Of a stretch of DNA of 64,000 bases, positions 36,333-45,226 are shown in pieces. The position numbers and the translations under genes were made by a program. The stretch spans positions 1,810,001 through 1,874,000 of the forward strand of contig CP063375.1 of NCBI GenBank assembly GCA_022813675.1, written 5' to 3'. Under the pieces are notes generated by a model. The model saw only the letters and a list, made by a program, of their open reading frames with translations. It made no database searches and was not told the DNA's origin. The DNA is from Deferribacteraceae bacterium V6Fe1 (GTDB lineage Bacteria > Chrysiogenota > Deferribacteres > Deferribacterales > Deferrivibrionaceae). The number at the start of each line of letters is the position of its first letter. Position 1 is the stretch's first letter.

Positions 36333-37514
36333 TTATAATTTCTGCCAGGGGTGAAGAGTGTTTGAGCTTAACCTCTGGCAATTTAAGACGTTTGCAAAAG
36401 TTATTGTCAAATTTCCATGTTTTTGGTTTATGCTATCTATTGCCGAATATACATTTTCCCACTTTTTGCTGAAAATGTCATTTATGCTGCCGCAGGAATA
36501 GATTAAATTACCCAATGAAACACCTACGTGTCTTACCCCTTTTGTCAAATCTATATCTTTGGAAATGTACTTTGCTATTTCATAAATTTGGTGGGTTGCA
36601 GATGTAGGGTATCCTATTGTGTGCATTTTTGAAAATTTTGTCATATCGGAGTACCTTAAATGGAAATTTATGGTTTTACCTGCAATGTGAGCTTTTCTGG
36701 CTCTAAAAGATACCATGTCGGAAAGTTGTAGTATGTAGCTGTCTAAGAGTTTTCTGTCGAAAGTATCTTTTGGTAAAGTTATGCTGTGTCCTATTGATTT
36801 TATCGGTTCACTTTCATATTTTACCCCTTCCGGATATTCGCCGAACGCCATGCCGTAAATTTTTTCCCCGTTTTTCCCGAATATTTTTATAAAAAAATCT
36901 TTGTTTAGTTTTCTAATATCTTTTGTGCTGTATATTCCGAGACTGTTGAGCTTTTTTGTAAGCTTTTTCCCTATCCCCCATATGTCGTTTAGGCTAAATG
37001 TATCTAAAAATGCGTATACATCTTCGTCGTTTATTATATTTAGTCCGTCAGGTTTGTTGATTTCGGTTGCCATTTTTGCCACAAGCTTTGATTTGCCGAC
37101 TCCAACCGTGCAGGTGATACCAAAATTATTTTTTATATGACTTTTTATAAGGTAGCCTAAATCTTTAGGTGTAACTGCCACATCAGATATATCTATAAAG
37201 GCCTCATCTATGGAGTACATTTCCACTTTGTAAGTAATTGTTTTTAAAAAATCGTGTATTTGAGAAGATATGTATGAATATTTTTTAAAATTGCCGACAA
37301 TAAATTCTATATGTGGACATAGTTTTTTTGCCATAAATTTTGGCATACCTGTTTTGACCCCGTATTTTCGAGCTTCGTAAGACGCTGTCGTGACAACTGT
37401 CCTGTCAGCTGAGCCGACTATCCCTATAGGTTTATTTTTTAGTTTTGGATTTGAGGCAATTTCAACGGAGGCAAAATATGCATCCATATCAAGACATAAA
37501 ATCTTACTCATCAA
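36333..37514 (-). CDS. dinB: Y-family DNA polymerase IV
   Basis: Translesion polymerase. The 393-residue product starts with LCLDMDAYFASVE and has YSIDEAFIDIS (metal-binding Asp-Glu), GVGKSKLVAKMATEINKPDG and the little-finger domain afterwards. It lacks the long C-terminal extension and ends in a basic, polar stretch without an evident QLSLF-like clamp motif. It is the last gene of the lexA operon and overlaps the preceding small gene by 11 bp. An ATG pair (37514, 37511) leaves the exact start open. Confidence 0.93.
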   Translation of the reverse strand: MMSKILCLDMDAYFASVEIASNPKLKNKPIGIVGSADRTVVTTASYEARKYGVKTGMPKFMAKKLCPHIEFIVGNFKKYSYISSQIHDFLKTITYKVEMYSIDEAFIDISDVAVTPKDLGYLIKSHIKNNFGITCTVGVGKSKLVAKMATEINKPDGLNIINDEDVYAFLDTFSLNDIWGIGKKLTKKLNSLGIYSTKDIRKLNKDFFIKIFGKNGEKIYGMAFGEYPEGVKYESEPIKSIGHSITLPKDTFDRKLLDSYILQLSDMVSFRARKAHIAGKTINFHLRYSDMTKFSKMHTIGYPTSATHQIYEIAKYISKDIDLTKGVRHVGVSLGNLIYSCGSINDIFSKKWENVYSAIDSINQKHGNLTITFANVLNCQRLSSNTLHPWQKL

Positions 37515-37746
37515 CAGCCACCAGATAACATTTTAATGTTTTGGTATTAAAAGATATTTCATAGAGCCTTTCATTATCTATCGCGGTAAACTTTATAATA
37601 TTCTCATCACCTTTTTTCTCTTTCCACCTGTAGACGACTTTTTTAAACTTTATTTTATCATTGTTAAATTTAATCCATGCGGGGGTAGGGGTGCCATTTT
37701 TAAAAATTATGCCGGCTTCTATTTCTTGATTTATATTTGTTATCAT
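37504..37746 (-). CDS. Small SOS-cassette protein (80 residues), unknown
   Basis: Lies directly after lexA (no gap) and overlaps dinB by 11 bp, so it is SOS-regulated. The short beta-rich sequence (TPAWIKFNNDKIKFKKVVYRWKEK cut by loops, and RLYEISFNTKTLKCYLVAVDE) recalls the DUF6504-like proteins found beside dinB or imuB genes in other phyla. The similarity is one of layout and length; I have not tested it. A role as a polymerase accessory protein is a guess from context. Confidence 0.65.
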   Translation of the reverse strand: MITNINQEIEAGIIFKNGTPTPAWIKFNNDKIKFKKVVYRWKEKKGDENIIKFTAIDNERLYEISFNTKTLKCYLVAVDE

Positions 37747-38334
37747 TTACTTGTCCCTGAAATCTTTTAAGACGTATATAAGTTTGCCTATGACTTCAAA
37801 ATTGTCTGTATCGTAAATTATTATATCTTTGTAATTGTCATTTTCAGGCTTTAGGATAATGTTATCTTTATCTATTTTAATCCTTTTCAGTGTTACTTCT
37901 CCGTTTATCCTAAATGCGCCTATTTCATTATTATTTAAAACACTTTGTTGTTTTATGAGAGCCAAATCTCCATCCAATATCCCCGCATTTTTCATGCTGT
38001 CACCATCTACTTTTAAAAAGAAAGAGTTTTGAATATTTGTCAGGGAGTCAAGGTTGATATAACCCTCAATATTTTCTTCGGAAGTGACGGGGGTCCCTGC
38101 CTTTATCTTCCCTAATATGGGGATTTCACGGTTTAGCAATATCCCTCTTGCAAGCTGATCGGCTTTTTTAATTTTACCTTCCATCTTTAATTCATCCAGA
38201 ATGTTTTTGACAACGGAAGTAGAGTTGATATGAAGCCCTTTACATATATCCCTGATGCTCGGAGGGTAGCCATTGTTTTTTAAAAACTCCGTAACAAATT
38301 GCAAAACCATCTCTTTCCTTTCAGCTCTTGTCAT
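37747..38334 (-). CDS. lexA: SOS repressor LexA
   Basis: Represses damage-response genes and self-cleaves when RecA is active. The 195-residue form starting at ATG 38334 has AGGTGGG upstream; a longer reading to 38397 would begin inside the promoter and is rejected. The winged helix covers residues 1-65, the scissile bond is Ala79-Gly80, and the catalytic dyad is Ser113 (VDGDSM) and Lys150 (EVTLKR). It leads the operon lexA, 80-residue gene, dinB. The operator 16 bp upstream shows autoregulation. Confidence 0.96.
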   Translation of the reverse strand: MTRAERKEMVLQFVTEFLKNNGYPPSIRDICKGLHINSTSVVKNILDELKMEGKIKKADQLARGILLNREIPILGKIKAGTPVTSEENIEGYINLDSLTNIQNSFFLKVDGDSMKNAGILDGDLALIKQQSVLNNNEIGAFRINGEVTLKRIKIDKDNIILKPENDNYKDIIIYDTDNFEVIGKLIYVLKDFRDK

Positions 38335-38349
38335 AAATACCCACCTAAA

Positions 38350-38361
38350 GAACATTTGTTC
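38350..38361. promoter_or_regulatory. LexA operator (SOS box), Gram-positive type
   Basis: GAACATTTGTTC is a perfect inverted repeat GAAC-N4-GTTC, extended by AA and TT to 16 bases (38348-38363). It matches the Bacillus-type CGAAC-N4-GTTCG kernel, not the Escherichia CTGT-N8-ACAG. It sits at the predicted transcription start of lexA, so bound LexA would block initiation. Confidence 0.88.
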
Positions 38362-38368
38362 TTGACTT

Positions 38369-38397
38369 AAGATAACCAAATTTGCGGATTGTGTCAA
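38369..38397 (-). promoter_or_regulatory. Sigma-70-type promoter of the lexA operon
   Basis: On the - strand TTGACA (38397-38392) and TATCTT (38374-38369) are 17 bases apart. The predicted start is near 38362, at the edge of the LexA operator. Confidence 0.75.
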
Positions 38398-38463
38398 TAT
38401 TTATCAAGTTTGGCACATAAACCGAAATTTTATGATATAATATTTACAAATGGAGGTGAGTGT

Positions 38464-39918
38464 ATGAAGAAAATTTTTTTGTCGTTACTTTTAATTTTGC
38501 CGTTAATTGTTTCAGCTGCCGAGTGGCAGGTAGTAGGACCAAGAGCTCTTGGAATGGGGGGAGCTTATGTAGCCGTAGTAAATGACTCTACTGCAGCGTA
38601 TTGGAACCCTGCGGCATTTGGTTTTTATAAAACCAAAGAAGTCAGAAAATATGAGGACAGAGATTTTGGCCTTGGTATTGGTGTGGGGGCAGGTTACTCA
38701 ATCCATAACAATTTGGGAGAAAAAATTGATGACATTTTAAACTATGATTATGATGCAGTGGCAAATGATATCAATAACGGTGTAATAAGTATTTCAAATC
38801 TTCATGACTATGTAAACCTTATAAACAATGTGGCAAAGATTACAGACAAGGATGCGGTCGTCTTTAAGGCAAACGGTTATGTAGCATCAAGAATCGGACA
38901 TTTTGGCGTAGGTGTATATGCTTTAGGAAATATTGCAGCTTTACCTATACTGGATTTGCAAAATATAAGCGTTAATTCAGGCGATACTGATATTATCAAT
39001 TCGTTGGCGGGAGTAGGTGGAGATACAACTCAAGATGTGTTAACTGCGACACAATATACCGAGTTGGTTAATACAATTTCTTCCTTTACAGGTTGGAGCT
39101 ATACAGATGCACAAAATTTTGTAAATACAATAGATGACTCACTTAAAACAAACGGTATAACATCTATTGACGATGAGACTTACAATGCAGTTATCAATAC
39201 TGCAAAAATAGCATCTAACGCTCAAACAGGGGGCTCATACGATAAAAATGAATCGAAAATAAAATTTTCCGGCTTTATCTATTATGAAATCCCTATTTCT
39301 TACGGTTATGCCATCAATAAAAATTTCTCAGTCGGTGCAAATGTAAAGTTTATGAAAGGTAGATATTACGAATCATACGTTTCACTTTATGATGACAATA
39401 ATGACAACGACCTTTTCGATAATGCAAAAGATGATTATGCAGAGTCAAATACATTTGGTATCGATGCAGGTGCAATGTACAAATTGGGGAATATGGTTAC
39501 TCTTGGCATAGTGGGTAGAAATTTAAATACTCCAAAGTTTGACAAGCCATTTGGCGGTGAGTATAAATTAGACCCACAGGCAAGGGGAGGGGTAGCATTT
39601 ACTCCTTTTGGTTGGCTTACACTGGCTGCAGATATCGATTTGATAGAAAATGACACTAACATTAACGGTTATAAATCTCAAAATGTCGCTTTTGGAGCAG
39701 AGTTTGAATTGTTGAAATTTTTGGCACTAAGGGCAGGGTATTATAAAAATCTTGCAGAAAGTGATATAAATGGCGTTTATACTGCAGGGCTTGGGTTAAA
39801 CCTATATCTGTTGAGACTTGATGCAGGTTTGGCTTTTAGCGATAAGACATCAAAAGTGGATGGAAACGATATTCCAAATGAGGTTAAGGCAGAAGTTGCA
39901 CTGTCATTTGAATTTTAA
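38464..39918 (+). CDS. Outer-membrane beta-barrel protein, TraF_2-like
   Basis: A 484-residue secreted protein. The signal peptide ends about residue 20 (LIVSAAE). The block GPRALGMGGAYVAVVNDSTAAYWNPAAFG is typical of the FadL/TraF_2/UPF0164 outer-membrane group, and the C-terminus ends in Phe after alternating beta strands, as barrel proteins do. A helical segment about 70-190 interrupts the barrel. The ATG has GGAGGTG upstream; a longer reading from 38389 would cross the lexA promoter. Transport or structural function is unknown. A terminator follows immediately. Confidence 0.78.
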   Translation: MKKIFLSLLLILPLIVSAAEWQVVGPRALGMGGAYVAVVNDSTAAYWNPAAFGFYKTKEVRKYEDRDFGLGIGVGAGYSIHNNLGEKIDDILNYDYDAVANDINNGVISISNLHDYVNLINNVAKITDKDAVVFKANGYVASRIGHFGVGVYALGNIAALPILDLQNISVNSGDTDIINSLAGVGGDTTQDVLTATQYTELVNTISSFTGWSYTDAQNFVNTIDDSLKTNGITSIDDETYNAVINTAKIASNAQTGGSYDKNESKIKFSGFIYYEIPISYGYAINKNFSVGANVKFMKGRYYESYVSLYDDNNDNDLFDNAKDDYAESNTFGIDAGAMYKLGNMVTLGIVGRNLNTPKFDKPFGGEYKLDPQARGGVAFTPFGWLTLAADIDLIENDTNINGYKSQNVAFGAEFELLKFLALRAGYYKNLAESDINGVYTAGLGLNLYLLRLDAGLAFSDKTSKVDGNDIPNEVKAEVALSFEF

Positions 39919-39949
39919 CAAAAAGCCCCCGAAAGGGGGCTTTTTTTAT
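39919..39949. terminator. Bidirectional Rho-independent terminator
   Basis: AAAAAGCCCCC (39920-39930) pairs with GGGGGCTTTTT (39935-39945) around a GAAA tetraloop, with an A run on one side and seven T on the other. It serves the barrel-protein gene and the convergent alanine dehydrogenase gene. Confidence 0.93.
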
Positions 39950-41058
39950 TGAATCAGAAGTGAAAGGTCTGTGTAAGGTAATTCGTGAGCTTCTGCCACA
40001 GGCTTGCAAGTGACATGCCCATCATAAACGTTTACCCCTTTGAAGATTGCAGGGTTTTCAAGTGCAGCCTTTTTCCACCCTTTACTAGCTATCTCAAGCC
40101 CGAATGAAAGTGTGGCATTTGTAAGGGCAAATGTAGACGTCCTCGCATAAGCTCCCGGCATATTTGCAACACAGTAGTGAACAATGCCGTCCACTTCATA
40201 TACAGGGTCTTGATGAGTAGTCGGCTTTGATGTTTCCACACATCCCCCTTGGTCGATAGATACATCCACAATTACAGCTCCGGGCTGCATAAGTTTAAGC
40301 ATATCCCTCGTAATGAGGTGAGGTGCTTTTGCACCCGGAATTAAAACCGTACCGATAACAGCATCGGCATCTTTTATTTCATTCATTATGTTATACCTGT
40401 TTGACATAATTGTTTCACAGTTTTTAGGCAATACATCTTCAAGATATCTCATCCTTTCCAAATTTACATCCATTACAACTACCTTGGCTCCAAGCCCTGC
40501 TGCTATCTTTGCTGCATTAATACCAGCAGTCCCTCCGCCCAATATTACAAATTTTGCACTATGAGTGCCTGCCACACCGCCAGCAAGCATACCTCTGCCA
40601 CCGTATGGCTTGGCAAGAAAATGTGCTGCCATCATTGATGCCATTTTACCTGCAACCTCGCTCATAGGCTCAAGTAGAGGGAGCTTTCTGTTTACCTCTA
40701 TTGTTTCGTATGCGATACCTACGACCTTTTTCTCAATAAGTCCTATTGTTTGAGGCTTGTCAGGGGCAAGATGGAGATATGTGTATAAAATTTGACCCTC
40801 TTTGAGCATTTCAATTTCAACAGCCTGAGGCTCCTTAACTTTGACAATCATTTCCGCACTGTCAAAAATTTCCTTTGCTGTATCAAGAATTTTTGCACCC
40901 TCTTTGATATATTCCTCATCAGTAATACCGCTTCCAAGCCCAGCACCTTTTTGAATCAATACCTCGTGGCCGGCCGCAACAAACTGATGCACGCCTGCAG
41001 GTGTCATACTTACTCTGTTTTCATTGTTTTTAATTTCCTTTGGTACGCCTACTATCAT
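39946..41058 (-). CDS. ald: Alanine dehydrogenase
   Basis: NAD-dependent interconversion of alanine with pyruvate and ammonia. The 370-residue protein begins MIVGVPKEIKNNENRVSMTP, has the catalytic His-containing segment LYTYLHLAPDKPQT, the nucleotide-binding loop LGGGTAGINAAKIAAGLGA and the substrate motif DVSIDQGGCVETSKPT. The ATG at 41058 is preceded by GGAGG at ideal spacing; the longer TTG reading at 41070 lies in that ribosome site. The gene is a single-gene unit. Repeats upstream may be operator sites. Confidence 0.96.
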   Translation of the reverse strand: MIVGVPKEIKNNENRVSMTPAGVHQFVAAGHEVLIQKGAGLGSGITDEEYIKEGAKILDTAKEIFDSAEMIVKVKEPQAVEIEMLKEGQILYTYLHLAPDKPQTIGLIEKKVVGIAYETIEVNRKLPLLEPMSEVAGKMASMMAAHFLAKPYGGRGMLAGGVAGTHSAKFVILGGGTAGINAAKIAAGLGAKVVVMDVNLERMRYLEDVLPKNCETIMSNRYNIMNEIKDADAVIGTVLIPGAKAPHLITRDMLKLMQPGAVIVDVSIDQGGCVETSKPTTHQDPVYEVDGIVHYCVANMPGAYARTSTFALTNATLSFGLEIASKGWKKAALENPAIFKGVNVYDGHVTCKPVAEAHELPYTDLSLLIQ

Positions 41059-41068
41059 TATTTCCTCC

Positions 41069-41111
41069 AAGTTTAGTTATAAAGTATATTTTTAAGTTTA
41101 GTTAAACTAAA
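41069..41111. promoter_or_regulatory. Repeated AAGTTTAGTTA elements upstream of ald
   Basis: Two direct copies of AAGTTTAGTTA (41069-41079 and 41094-41104) are 25 bp apart. The second copy is part of an inverted repeat TTTAGTT-A-AACTAAA (41097-41111). Placement within 60 bp of the ald start and mixed direct/inverted arrangement suit a regulator such as an Lrp-type protein binding several turns. This is inference. Confidence 0.4.
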
Positions 41112-41241
41112 ATTCATCATAACACTAAAGACAGTGCTTGTAAATAATAAAACGAATATAGTATTTTTTATGCAATGTTTCTGATATTTTATATGAAATT
41201 GACATCTTCAGATCAAATGAGGGCAGATTCAGAAAATTATT

Positions 41242-41270
41242 TTGCCAAATTATTTGATATGTGTTATCTA
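41242..41270 (+). promoter_or_regulatory. Possible promoter of accA-mutL-miaA
   Basis: TTGCCA (41242-41247) and TATCTA (41265-41270) with a 17-base spacer lie 37 bp before the accA start. The match is moderate. Confidence 0.45.
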
Positions 41271-41307
41271 TTAAAGATATATTAAATTAACTTGGGAGTT
41301 GATTATT

Positions 41308-42264
41308 ATGACAGTACAACCTTTAGAATTTGAATCTCAGATTTATGAACTTGAGACAAAAATAAAAGAGCTTAAAAATTTATCAAATATAGCAGATGAT
41401 GATTTCAAAAGTGAAATTCAGTCTTTGGAAAAGAAGCTGGAAAAGGTTAAGGCATCTGTTTATAAAAACTTAACTCCGGCACAAAAGGTCCTTGTGGCAA
41501 GGCATCCTAACAGACCTTACACAATGGATTATATAAAGCTAATCTTTACGGATTTTTGTGAGCTTCATGGGGACAGGCTTTTTAGAGATGACCCTGCCAT
41601 TGTGGCTGGTGTGGCAAAATTTGAAGGTGAGCCTGTGGTTGTGGTTGGGCATCAAAAAGGAAGAAATACCAAAGAAAATATTGTAAGAAACTTTGGTATG
41701 GCAAATCCGGAAGGTTATAGAAAGGCTCTCAGAATTTTTCATATGGCTGAAAAATTCAAAAGACCGATAATAACCTTTGTTGATACACCCGGGGCATATC
41801 CCGGAATTGGTGCCGAGGAAAGAGGGCAGGCTGAGGCCATTGCAAGAAACCTTTTTGAAATGGCTGGTTTGACTGTACCGATTGTTACCGTTATCTCAGG
41901 AGAAGGCGGGAGCGGCGGTGCCCTTGGAATAGCTGTAGGGAATAAAGTATTGATGCTTGAGCATTCAATTTATGCTGTAATAAGCCCTGAAGGGTGTGCA
42001 TCAATCCTTTGGAAAGACCCGTCTTATGCCAAAAAGGCGGCAGAGGCGTTGAAATTGACAGCTCAAGATTTAATAAAATTTAATATAATTGATGAAATTA
42101 TCCCCGAGCCATTGGGTGGAAGCCACAGAGATCACGTGCAGACTGCATCAAATGTAAGAAAGGCGATATTTAAAAGTCTACAAGAGTTAAAATCGATGTC
42201 TCCACAACGGCTTTTTGAACATCGATATGAAAAATTTAGAAAAATGGGTGTTTTTGCCGGTTAG
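41308..42264 (+). CDS. accA: Acetyl-CoA carboxylase carboxyltransferase subunit alpha
   Basis: Transfers carboxyl from biotin to acetyl-CoA for fatty acid synthesis. The 318-residue product has the AccA N-terminal coiled coil, [23 protein letters not shown], the oxyanion-type [12 protein letters not shown] and C-terminal helices. The ATG at 41308 has GGGAG upstream; three earlier codons in frame (from 41299) are unlikely to be used. accD is not in the window. mutL follows after 2 bp. Confidence 0.96.
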   Translation: MTVQPLEFESQIYELETKIKELKNLSNIADDDFKSEIQSLEKKLEKVKASVYKNLTPAQKVLVARHPNRPYTMDYIKLIFTDFCELHGDRLFRDDPAIVAGVAKFEGEPVVVVGHQKGRNTKENIVRNFGMANPEGYRKALRIFHMAEKFKRPIITFVDTPGAYPGIGAEERGQAEAIARNLFEMAGLTVPIVTVISGEGGSGGALGIAVGNKVLMLEHSIYAVISPEGCASILWKDPSYAKKAAEALKLTAQDLIKFNIIDEIIPEPLGGSHRDHVQTASNVRKAIFKSLQELKSMSPQRLFEHRYEKFRKMGVFAG

Positions 42265-42266
42265 TT

Positions 42267-43943
42267 GTGTCTGAAATAAAAATCTTAGATCAAAAAATTG
42301 CCAATAAAATTGCAGCGGGGGAAGTAGTAGAGCGCCCTTTTAATGTGGTAAAGGAGCTTGTTGAAAACTCTGTCGATGCCGGTGCAACTTTTATACGAAT
42401 TGATATATTTGACGGCGGTCTTGGCCTTATAAAAGTGACTGACAATGGGAGAGGGATTTTGCCCGAAGATTTAAAAAATGCTGTCTTAAGATATTCCACA
42501 AGTAAAATATCAAATATAGAAGATGTGTACAGGATTAATACTTTTGGTTTCAGGGGGGAAGCTTTAGCCGCAATATCTTCCGTAAGTGATTTTAAAATTG
42601 AGTCTAAAAGACAAGGGTATGAAGCGGCGGAATTACAAGTATATTTCGGGAAAGTAGGGGAAATCAAACCCGGTAAAATTCAAAGCGGGACTTCTGTCAC
42701 TGTAAAAAATCTTTTTGATAACGTCCCTGCAAGAAGAAAATTTATTAAGTCTGCTTCTGCAGAGCAGAGGGAGATTATAAAATTTGTTAAGACATTTAGT
42801 TCAATAAACCACACTATTGAAGTGGAACTTTTTGTCGATGAAAAAAATGTGCTGACTTTTTCTAAATATGACAATATGAAAGATAGATTTATATCATCTT
42901 TCGGTTTAAGTAATATATTTTATCTTAATGATAAATATAATGATATTGAAGTTGAAGCAGTGTTGACATTGCCAAATGTCCAGAGGAACAGAAAAGATGT
43001 TATTTTTATTGGGCTTAATAATAGAGTGATAAAAGATTTTGCTCTGACTCAGGCAGTTGTTCAGGCATATTTCAGAAAATTGCCTCAAAATAAATATCCT
43101 GCAGGGGTTGTGTCTATAAAAATTAATCCCGATGCAGTTGATGTAAATGTGCACCCCACAAAGATGAATGTTAAATTTTTAAATGACAGAGATGTATTTT
43201 CTGCAGTTAACAAAATTATCTCATCTAATCTTGGAAAGCAGCAGCTAAGCAAGAGCGAAGATTATAATTACAAACTTGATAATGTCGAAACTAAATATTT
43301 TGTAAAAGAAGATAATTTGAATTATTCGGTAACTGTTGATGAGCTGGTAACTTCATCTGTATCAGATGCTTTTGAAGAAAAAGAAGAGCTAAAGGTAATA
43401 GGTCAGGTTTTTGATTCGGTTATATTGATAGAAAAAGATGGTGAGATTTATTTTATAGACCAGCATATTGCCCATGAAAGGGTGCTGTATGAAAAATTTA
43501 TTTCCAACAATAATAATTCCGTCACAAAAATAAAACTTGTAGAGCCTGTTATTGTAGAATTGAATGAATTTGATAAAGAGATTGTATTAAACAATATAAA
43601 TAACTTTTTAAGGCTTGGTTTTGAGCTGGAAGATTTTGGCGGTGATTTTGTTTCCATTCTTAGTGTGCCAACAAGTATTGTTCATAAAAATATAGAGAAT
43701 GAATTTGTAGAGCTTTTAAATGAATTTCACAAAAATAAAAGTGATAATTTTCTCGATTCACTCTCTTTGACAATGGCGTGTAAGACTGCCATAAAAGCAG
43801 GGGAGAAGCTTACAGATTATGAAATTAGTAAAATAGTGAAAGACCTTTTCCAAACGAAAAACCCTTACACGTGCCCTCACGGCAGACCTATAGTCTATAA
43901 AATGAGTAAAGAAGATATTTATAAGAAGTTTCACAGACCATGA
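42267..43943 (+). CDS. mutL: DNA mismatch repair protein MutL, endonuclease type
   Basis: GHKL ATPase of mismatch repair. The N-terminal half has EVVERPFNVVKELVENSVDAGA, DNGRGI and GFRGEALAAI. The short C-terminal half keeps the metal-dependent nicking-endonuclease motifs: DQHIAHERVLYE (an Ile variant of DQHA-x2-E-x4-E), ACKTAIKAGE and CPHGRP. Such MutL proteins make the strand nick themselves, as expected in bacteria lacking MutH. It starts at GTG 42267 and overlaps miaA by 4 bp. At 558 residues it is a little shorter than average. Confidence 0.95.
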   Translation: MSEIKILDQKIANKIAAGEVVERPFNVVKELVENSVDAGATFIRIDIFDGGLGLIKVTDNGRGILPEDLKNAVLRYSTSKISNIEDVYRINTFGFRGEALAAISSVSDFKIESKRQGYEAAELQVYFGKVGEIKPGKIQSGTSVTVKNLFDNVPARRKFIKSASAEQREIIKFVKTFSSINHTIEVELFVDEKNVLTFSKYDNMKDRFISSFGLSNIFYLNDKYNDIEVEAVLTLPNVQRNRKDVIFIGLNNRVIKDFALTQAVVQAYFRKLPQNKYPAGVVSIKINPDAVDVNVHPTKMNVKFLNDRDVFSAVNKIISSNLGKQQLSKSEDYNYKLDNVETKYFVKEDNLNYSVTVDELVTSSVSDAFEEKEELKVIGQVFDSVILIEKDGEIYFIDQHIAHERVLYEKFISNNNNSVTKIKLVEPVIVELNEFDKEIVLNNINNFLRLGFELEDFGGDFVSILSVPTSIVHKNIENEFVELLNEFHKNKSDNFLDSLSLTMACKTAIKAGEKLTDYEISKIVKDLFQTKNPYTCPHGRPIVYKMSKEDIYKKFHRP

Positions 43944-44869
43944 AGATTCCCATTATCACAGGCCCAACAGCAACCGGTAAATCAGACTTTGCATTGGAAG
44001 TATCAAAGCATTTGAAAATCGAAATTATAAATGCAGATGCCTTTCAGGTCTATAAATTTATGGATATCGGGACTGCAAAGCCAAGTGCTGTCGAACTGAA
44101 AAAGTGCAAACACCATTTGGTAGATATTATCACCCCCGATATTCAATACAATGTAGGGGAGTTTTTTGCGCACTGTGAAAAACTTATCCCGGATATAATG
44201 TCAAGGGGGAGGCTTCCTGTAATCGTTGGCGGCACAGGCCTTTATGTGGAATCATTAGTAAAAGGGCTTTGTCAGGTGAGCGGAAGGGATGAGAATATCT
44301 ATAAAAGATTAAGTTTTGAGTGCGAAAGTGTTGGTCTTGAAAAGATGTATGATAAATTATCAGCTGTTGATCCTGATTATGCCCAAAAGATATCAAAGAA
44401 TGATAAAAAAAGGATTTTAAGAGCACTTGAGGCATATTTTGTCCTCGGTATCCCTTTTAGTCAGATGCATAAAAAATATCATAAAAAGCTTCAATATGAT
44501 TTTGATGTATATGTTTTTAATAATGATAGAGATTTGCTATATGAAAAGATAAATAATAGGGTTGACAAGATGATTGAAATAGGTTGGTTAGATGAGGTCA
44601 ACCGGTTATTAAGCTTGGGGTATGATGAAAACTCACCCGGTTTTAAAGCTATAGGTTACAGAGAGTTAGTTGGCTATTTAAGATATGGCGGGGATTTTGA
44701 TATGGTGGTTTCTGATATAAAGAAAAAAACAAGGAATTTTGCCAAAAGGCAACTTACATGGTTTAGGCATATGGAAGATGTGATATTTTTAAATTTTTCA
44801 AAGATTGACAGGGGGACTTTTTTAAAACAATTCGTTAATGCTTATATCTCTGAACTTAGTAATAATTAA
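43940..44869 (+). CDS. miaA: tRNA dimethylallyltransferase
   Basis: Adds the dimethylallyl group to A37 of tRNAs reading U-initial codons. The 309-residue protein has the P-loop GPTATGKSDFALEVS, DAFQVYKFMDIGTAKPS, VGGTGLYVESLVKGL and the C-terminal AIGYRELVGYLR followed by RNFAKRQLTWFRH. It overlaps mutL by 4 bp. The mutL-miaA pairing is common in bacteria, often with hfq next; here hfq is 14 kb away. Confidence 0.96.
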   Translation: MKIPIITGPTATGKSDFALEVSKHLKIEIINADAFQVYKFMDIGTAKPSAVELKKCKHHLVDIITPDIQYNVGEFFAHCEKLIPDIMSRGRLPVIVGGTGLYVESLVKGLCQVSGRDENIYKRLSFECESVGLEKMYDKLSAVDPDYAQKISKNDKKRILRALEAYFVLGIPFSQMHKKYHKKLQYDFDVYVFNNDRDLLYEKINNRVDKMIEIGWLDEVNRLLSLGYDENSPGFKAIGYRELVGYLRYGGDFDMVVSDIKKKTRNFAKRQLTWFRHMEDVIFLNFSKIDRGTFLKQFVNAYISELSNN

Positions 44870-44884
44870 TCCAGCTAATTAACC

Positions 44885-44913
44885 TTGACAACTTCTGTTA
44901 TAAGGCATAATTT
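44885..44913 (+). promoter_or_regulatory. Promoter of the 72-residue gene
   Basis: TTGACA (44885-44890) and TAATTT (44908-44913) are 17 bases apart. A short hairpin (AGGCGCT 44946-44952 with AGTGCCT 44961-44967, one G-T pair) lies in the leader between promoter and gene. Confidence 0.5.
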
Positions 44914-44983
44914 GCAACTAATACAATTTATTATGTAATTTTATTAGGCGCTAAAATTAAAGTGCCTATGAGAAGAAGGGCTT

Positions 44984-45202
44984 ATGATTTATTTATTAAT
45001 GTATCTTATGTTTGTAGTAGGCCTGTTGCTTTTTTGCTTTATCAATGGTTGTAATGTCGGCAAAACTACTTACTATTGCGAAAAATGCGAAGGGAGCACT
45101 CCTCACAGGGAGCTATACTGCTCATTTGAGAAGAATACTGACAGGAGAAAACTGTTTATCGAGTGCAGTAAATGTCACTCAAAGCATGAAATGTATTTAT
45201 AA
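44984..45202 (+). CDS. Small membrane protein with a zinc-ribbon-like domain, unknown
   Basis: A 72-residue protein with one hydrophobic N-terminal segment (residues about 2-22) and a soluble part carrying two CxxC pairs, CEKC and CSKC, about 28 residues apart, which look like a zinc ribbon facing the cytoplasm or periplasm. The ATG has AAGAAGGG upstream and the gene has its own promoter. It converges on the end of the Pel operon. I do not recognise a family and no function is proposed. Confidence 0.65.
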   Translation: MIYLLMYLMFVVGLLLFCFINGCNVGKTTYYCEKCEGSTPHRELYCSFEKNTDRRKLFIECSKCHSKHEMYL

Positions 45203-45226
45203 TACTTTAAGAAAGGTTTAGTTTTT

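Noticed and set aside
38335-38397. Extended LexA reading with 21 extra N-terminal residues
   Set aside because: It would cover the operator and promoter; the shorter start has a good ribosome site and the family's usual N-terminus.
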